DNA from: Strongylocentrotus droebachiensis
Lineage: Eukaryota > Echinodermata > Echinoidea > Camarodonta > Strongylocentrotidae
Assembly: GCA_035222895.1 (NCBI GenBank)
Contig: JAVYIG010000111.1
Coordinates: 854,103 to 918,102, forward strand
DNA: 64,000 nucleotides
Direction of reading: 5' to 3'
A program made the position numbers and the translations under genes. Below, piece after piece: positions 58,868-64,000 of the stretch. Every line of letters starts with the position of its first letter. Positions within the stretch are counted from its first letter, which is position 1. The notes below the pieces were generated by a model. The model made no database searches. It had not been told where the DNA came from and saw only the letters and a program-made list of their open reading frames with translations.

Positions 58868-60699
58868 TAAAAACAATATTCATACAAGAGGTATAATGAT
58901 AGATAAGATTAACTTTATAACTTCTTCAAAATAGTGACTCGATTGGTAGATCTTTGTTTTCCAGGAAGGTTTCAAACTTTTTATGACTTGTCATTTTGCC
59001 TTCCCTCTCTCTCTCTCTCTCTCTCTCTTTCTGTCGGAGCTGAATCATCAGGGGAGGTAGAGGAACCACAAATGAAATGGATGCAGCAATCTAATAAATG
59101 GGCGTGAAAATAAATAAATTAAATAAAAACAAATGGAAAAAGAATATAAATAAGATGAAAATTTAAAAAAACTGTTAATTGCTTCTGTGACTTTTCGTTT
59201 CAAAATGTGTGCTCCGTAATTTGTAATAGATGATGAAATAATTAGTATCATGGCACTTTACAAAGGTATAAAATATGCATAAATTTGATTACATTACAAA
59301 ATTGGAGTACTATTCCAAAACTATAATTGAGTAAATCTAGATGTGCTTTTCCCTATGGCTTCTAGTGTCCAGAGTCCAGACTGGTAGGATGCAAAAGCTA
59401 ATGTGCTGATTAGCAAGTGTGCGCTTGTAAAAAATGACGCCTGGAATGCTCCCCAGGGAGTGGAGAATGTGCATACTGTACATTGTGTGCAGGTAAGCCT
59501 GAATCCAATGACCAGGGTAATAATACTGTATATCTGGAAAGTGCTTTGAGAGGGCCTTCGGTCCTAAAAAGCGCTATAGAAGAACTACTTATAGCTATTA
59601 TTATTATTACAGTCTTATTATTTCTGTTAAATAAATATAAAATGTGCACTGTTACTGTACATGTAACTCATCTTTATGTGGTACAGGTCAAAGTGACTTT
59701 CTCTTTCAATTCTTTTTTAGCACTTCCTTTGTTCATAACTTCATGCCTGAATGGATTTCTATTAAGGGTGTGGAATTTATGTGGGTGAGGAAACAATTGT
59801 CACTGTACAGTACATGTAGGAAGGAAATATAACAATGACTACCAGGACATGTACGGAGTAGATTATTAAAAGAAGGTTATCATAAATAGTTCACTGATGA
59901 CAAAGTGTATTATCTTTTACATGTTGTTCACTCATGGGTCAAACTGTGACCTCCGCAGTTGACTTGTCGTCGCCTACACATGTACATGTAGGGTACATAC
60001 AATTTTATAGAGCAATTTGTTACAAAATACCTTTCTGTTGTACTTTTCATGTACAAATTTTGTACCAGGCTGTATTTCAAACAATATAATGCACCCCATT
60101 ATCCCATAGACCTTGGTGTGACTTGGTGGTAATGTGTCTACTTTATTTCAAGCAATACTGTACATGTTCATGTACATGTACACTGTATGTATGTGCTTTT
60201 ACATACCGGTATGATGTTGCCTGTACAGTTACTTTAATAGAAGGGATTTGTGCCCTGCTTCCATTTTTCCTCTTCGTTTGTACTTTTGAAATGTAAAAAA
60301 AGCAGATGATAATTCCCACAACCATGTATATTTGCTTTCTTTTGCTACATACATGTACATGTTTAATACAAGTATATCATGTACTGTACATGATATATCT
60401 CTCAGTTTCTCTGTCTCTCTCTCTTTGTGGGGGGAGGGGGGGGGTGGGTGGGGGTCGGTCACCTAAAGAGTTATTGAACCATCCTCTTTCTTGATTGTCA
60501 GATCTATATTTTCCCGCTTCCCTTCTGCAAAAACCTTGACTTGTATTGGTCCATGATTCATCTCTGTACAATTCATTCGTCCATTCAAAGCCAGAAGGGT
60601 GCTATTCTGTGTTGAGCTTAAAGCATATTACCAGTATGAGTCCATGCCGTTCTGGCTCCAAGCAGATGATAATATACTGCAGTAGTAAGATATGATACC
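58868..60699. other. No gene seen; simple repeats and a SINE/LINE end
   Basis: CT repeat at 59005-59030. 3' end AAAAAGCGCTATAGAAGAAC with ATT tail at about 59530-59610. Many TACATGTACATG palindromes (59978-60210, 60350-60390). G-rich run at 60427-60460. Confidence 0.5.
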
Positions 60700-60960
60700 A
60701 TTACTCAAAGGGCTCCAATGATGGGATGTTGTCATGGTAACACAGGCCCCGCCCTGATTCCTCACTGTGACTCATGACACCTCATCCTTATTGAATATTC
60801 ATGAGAAGCCTGGGTGGTTGGTTCGATGGTCGTTTGGCATAGCATCCATCTCCATAGAGTAATTAGTCAAACCAGTCATATTCAACTCATGTTGGTCTTC
60901 TCTCGATTTAAGCTTCCTGTGGATTTTGCAAATTTGATTGCAATAGGCGAGTAATTAATT
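60700..60960. promoter_or_regulatory. Possible cis-regulatory cluster (X-box, GC box, AP-1 site)
   Basis: Within 60 bp: CCAAT (60715), an RFX-type X-box GTTGTCATGGTAAC (60728-60741), CCCCGCCC (60747-60754) and TGACTCA (60768-60774). TATTGAATATTCATGAG follows near 60790. No adjacent coding sequence. Confidence 0.35.
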
Positions 60961-61355
60961 TTCTACATTACTGTGCAGTGTAGGTATGGAATGAGTATTG
61001 TACATTTGTGAACTACGTGCATTTTCCCATTTTGGTTTACATTCAATTCGAGTATTCGACTTTCACAGTGGCGGTCTGGGATTTAAAATAAATGTGGTGA
61101 TAATAGAGACCCCCCCCCCCTTCTTTTTTTCCCTCATGAATAAAGGCCTGTCTTCTATCTTTAACTCTGAAAATCTTTTAACCACAAGTTCAAATTCTAA
61201 TACTGAACTGGCCTAACAAAAACAAAAAAATTGTTTTACATGTATTTTGACCCTTCCATCATGGACAAAATTGATTTACCCCCCCCCCCCCCCAGTAGTA
61301 AAAGGAAAGAAACAAAAAGTGGTGTTTTGTGCACACGAGTATGTTTGTAAATCTG

Positions 61356-61668
61356 GGGGGTGTTTCACAAAGATCCTAAGTAGAACTTAACTCTAAGTTG
61401 GACTTAAAAATTATGGACAGCCATTGGAGCCTTAAAATGAAATATATTAAAAAGCAGAAATTTAAGTATTTTAGACTTTTCATAAATTCCACATCAAGAA
61501 CATGAAATCTCCCATGATAACAGAACATATTAATGATTTGAATCAGCATTTTATGCCTTTTAAAATAACTTTTACACAATATTTTCAAAGATGCTAATGG
61601 CTTTCCATAATTTTTAAGTCCAACTTAGAGATAAGTTCAACTTAGGATCTTTGTGAAACACCCCCCTG
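61356..61668. mobile_element. Inverted-repeat MITE, GGGGGGTGTTTCACAAAGATCCTAAGT ends
   Basis: Left end GGGGGGTGTTTCACAAAG plus TAAGTTGGACTTAAAAATTA. The right end is its inverse (TAATTTTTAAGTCCAACTTA plus CTTTGTGAAACACCCCCC). About 70-bp arms. Confidence 0.85.
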
Positions 61669-62889
61669 ATGTACTGTATGGTAAAATATAAACTGTCCAC
61701 TAAAACCTTTTTAAAAGAAATAATTATAATAATAAGTCTTTAAAAATGCTGAAATTGACCCAATTTGCATGTGCAGTCCACAAAAAAGGAAGAAATAAGC
61801 AAAGTTATTATTTTTAAATTGACACAGTGGTGTTTGTGCCATCTAAATTTGTACATCTACTGTACATGTACATTTGTACATGGGAAAATATGATTCACTG
61901 TACACTGAAAATGATGACTTGGTGTGTGATGATAATACAGTAGGCCTATACCGGTAGATGCATGTGTGCCTGCCTGTATGGTGTGTCAGCAATACCCTGA
62001 GGGATAAAGATGCTCTTGTTCAGGATTCAAGAAGGATTCTATCAGATTAGGAGACTGAATTTCTTTCTAATCTGCTGACATACCAGAAGGCTCTCTCTCT
62101 GTCCAGTGAAACACTTATTAGACACTATCCAGATGTCCTTCAGTAGGGTATACATGTAGCATTGTATGTAGAAATGTACTGTAAATATCAGGGATATGTG
62201 AGTTTACAAGCCCTGGTAAATATAGTACCGGTACTCTCCAGTAATGAGGGGGGGGGGGGGGGTGTTTCATCAAGCTGTCAAATTGAACTTAAAATGGCTT
62301 CCATGGATTTTTAGTTCCTAAAATGGATTTCAAGTTTAGGCCCTGTTTCATCAAATTATAAAATCAACTTTAGCTAAAAATCTATTGATGAAACAGCCCA
62401 AAGGATCTACAGCTCAAATTTATTTTGATTTTGATATTAATTTAAATTAAGACCTGAAATCGATTTTATGTGATGAACAGGAGCAGTCAATTAAATGAAG
62501 AAAGTTTCTGCGGAATAATGAGAGATGTTTGTTCATAGAATCCCATCCTATGAAAAGGCAATTATAAACTGCCATTCTCTTTTATCCCATTATTTGGAGA
62601 ATACTGTACATGTCCTGTACATGCATGTTAGTATTATGTGTTGGATGTACGTGTACATTCTACTTTTACAGCACACACATGTCATTTTAATACCCCTCAT
62701 ATCCCACCTACAAGTGTATACAATTACAATTATTCACTCAATACAATATTCACTACGTGTATTTCAAGGCAGTGTGAATAAAGGTGTTTCCATCAACAGG
62801 TGAATAACACCCACTAGGTATGTTTTCATCAGCTCAAATTGCCAAATGGCCCACTATATCTGATTTGGGAAATAATCCTGAAGTTACAA
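61669..62889. other. No gene seen; one diverged hairpin element
   Basis: 62248-62402 holds GGGGGTGTTTCATCAAG, TGGATTT(C/T) segments and TGATGAAACAGCCC, another inverted-repeat element. The rest is not recognised. Confidence 0.5.
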
Positions 62890-63085
62890 ACCCCCGGCCC
62901 CCCCACTCAGTGTTATTTAGGGTACGCATATGCGTGTTCCAAGCGACCCCCCCCCCCCCCCCCCTTTTCAGCAAAAGTCCGGTGTGTAAAGTCAATACGG
63001 GTCAACCTTTTTCTTTTGTTACGAAAAGGACATTTTGGTAACACGCATGGGGTCCGTCCGTTCTCGAAGTGGGGGGGCCGGGTAC
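62890..63085. mobile_element. MITE with CCCGGCCCCCCACT ends
   Basis: Left CCCCGGCCCCCCCACTCAGTG and right GAAGTGGGGGGGCCGGG, an inverted pair. Body GTGTTATTTAGGGTACGCAT, GTGTAAAGTCAATACGGGT, GGTAACACGCATGG. Second copy of the family at 39584-39775. Confidence 0.75.
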
Positions 63086-64000
63086 AAACCGCATCTTCAT
63101 TAGCTTGAAACTCGAGCTCGAGAAATTAGCTCAAGATATTTTGCTCAGCGTTCGTGCTTAGTGCGAGTCTTTGGGCTGGTGAAGGGCACTGAACAAATAG
63201 CAGGATATGTTGTAAACTAACCAAGGATACATGTACATGTATCTTGGGATGATTATCTTGACCGAATATCCCGCTAATTGAAACTTCAGGCTGATCAAGA
63301 CGCAAATTAACTGGATAATTTGCGATCGGAATAGTTCAAATAGCGGGATATTTGGCAATGTCGAGCTGATGAGGACAGGCCTTCTGTGTATTGTAAGGCA
63401 GTGTGAATGAAGGTGTTACCACCAACAGGTGTATAGCACCCGATGTGAGATACAGTAGGCTGGTGGTGTAGAACAGCCCTTTTCAACCTCACAGCACCCT
63501 TTTAAGACATAGAACATTTTGTGTTACCCCAATCCCAAATTCATCATCCTCTTTGATTTGATTTATTGGTTTCTGCATCTTTTTTCTTTTTTTCATCATA
63601 CATTTTCATGAACATAATATGGCTTGATACAATATTTCAAGTGTATATAATTTTATACAGATAATAAACGATATTAAACAAATATATTGAATTTAAACAA
63701 ATATATTGAATGCATAATTAACATACATTAGATACAGGAGGGCTACAGAAATAAGCAAAGTAGCTTGATATGCCCACAGCCCTCAAGATACAACAATACA
63801 ACAAAAAAGAAAAAAAAAATGACTTGCAGAGAAGAAAAGAAAAGGGGAGAGAAGGAGCGTTGGTAATAATATATACAATAAATCTCATACATCTGCTGAT
63901 TGAATGCAGGTTCATTCATGAATGGAAAAAAACGATGCTAAATGTTGTGAGCGGTGAGCAAGGAAGAAAGGACAGTTTATGATATATATATCTACAATGG
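63086..64000. other. No gene seen; reversed LINE-type tail
   Basis: A minus-strand AATAAATCAAATCAAA tail begins near 63570 and AT-rich sequence follows to the window edge. Near 63170-63480 there is nothing I can name. Confidence 0.45.

Overview
The window looks like nuclear DNA of a marine invertebrate deuterostome, most likely an echinoderm such as a sea urchin (inference). The reasons are few, small, GT-AG-spliced exons in long introns, a vertebrate-like microsomal epoxide hydrolase, several non-LTR retrotransposon clades, a tRNA-derived SINE, TTAA-flanked THAP-type DNA transposons, and many small inverted-repeat elements and poly(C)/poly(G) tracts. No bacterial operon, CRISPR array or viral genome was seen.

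Region 1 (1-20.1 kb) holds a tandemly duplicated C2H2 zinc-finger gene on the minus strand. The upstream copy (9712-20061) can be assembled into seven exons whose phases all agree and which give a 768-residue protein. It has a basic/acidic N-terminal half and about seven fingers in the last exon. The downstream copy is cut by the left edge. Only the equivalents of exons 4 and 5 are visible (2723-2898 and 44-641). Its exon-4 splice acceptor is AA instead of AG, so it may start internally or be decaying. The DNA between and around the copies holds 5'-truncated LINEs, TTAA-type elements, a foldback element (5163-6758), long hairpins and a telomere-like tract inside an inverted repeat.

Region 2 (20.1-25.5 kb) has no gene that I can support. 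It contains a second foldback-like array with a perfect 47-bp hairpin, a nested small transposon, a degenerate tandem array and LINE 3' ends.

Region 3 (25.6-40.8 kb) is a complete minus-strand microsomal epoxide hydrolase gene (EPHX1-like). It has seven exons, 463 codons, an N-terminal membrane anchor and the full catalytic set. Its introns hold an uninterrupted 993-codon LINE in antisense (intron 1), a SINE with a clear 16-bp target duplication (intron 6), ATC microsatellites, a 120-bp tandem repeat, and an interspersed repeat carrying perfect DR1 nuclear-receptor half-site pairs.

Region 4 (41-55.6 kb) is a transposon graveyard. It has a 5'-truncated CR1-like LINE directly upstream of the hydrolase, a decayed L1/Tx1-like LINE, and a divergent local duplication (51.7-52.9 and 53.7-55.6 kb). 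A hAT-like insertion there carries a C2H2 finger fragment, and a related unoccupied site is present elsewhere in the window.

Region 5 (55.6-64 kb) has a CpG-richer stretch ending in a strong splice donor, possibly the 5' exon of a plus-strand gene beyond the window. It also has a TTAA/TIR transposon with a THAP-domain exon, a possible cis-regulatory cluster near 60.7 kb, and more small inverted-repeat elements.
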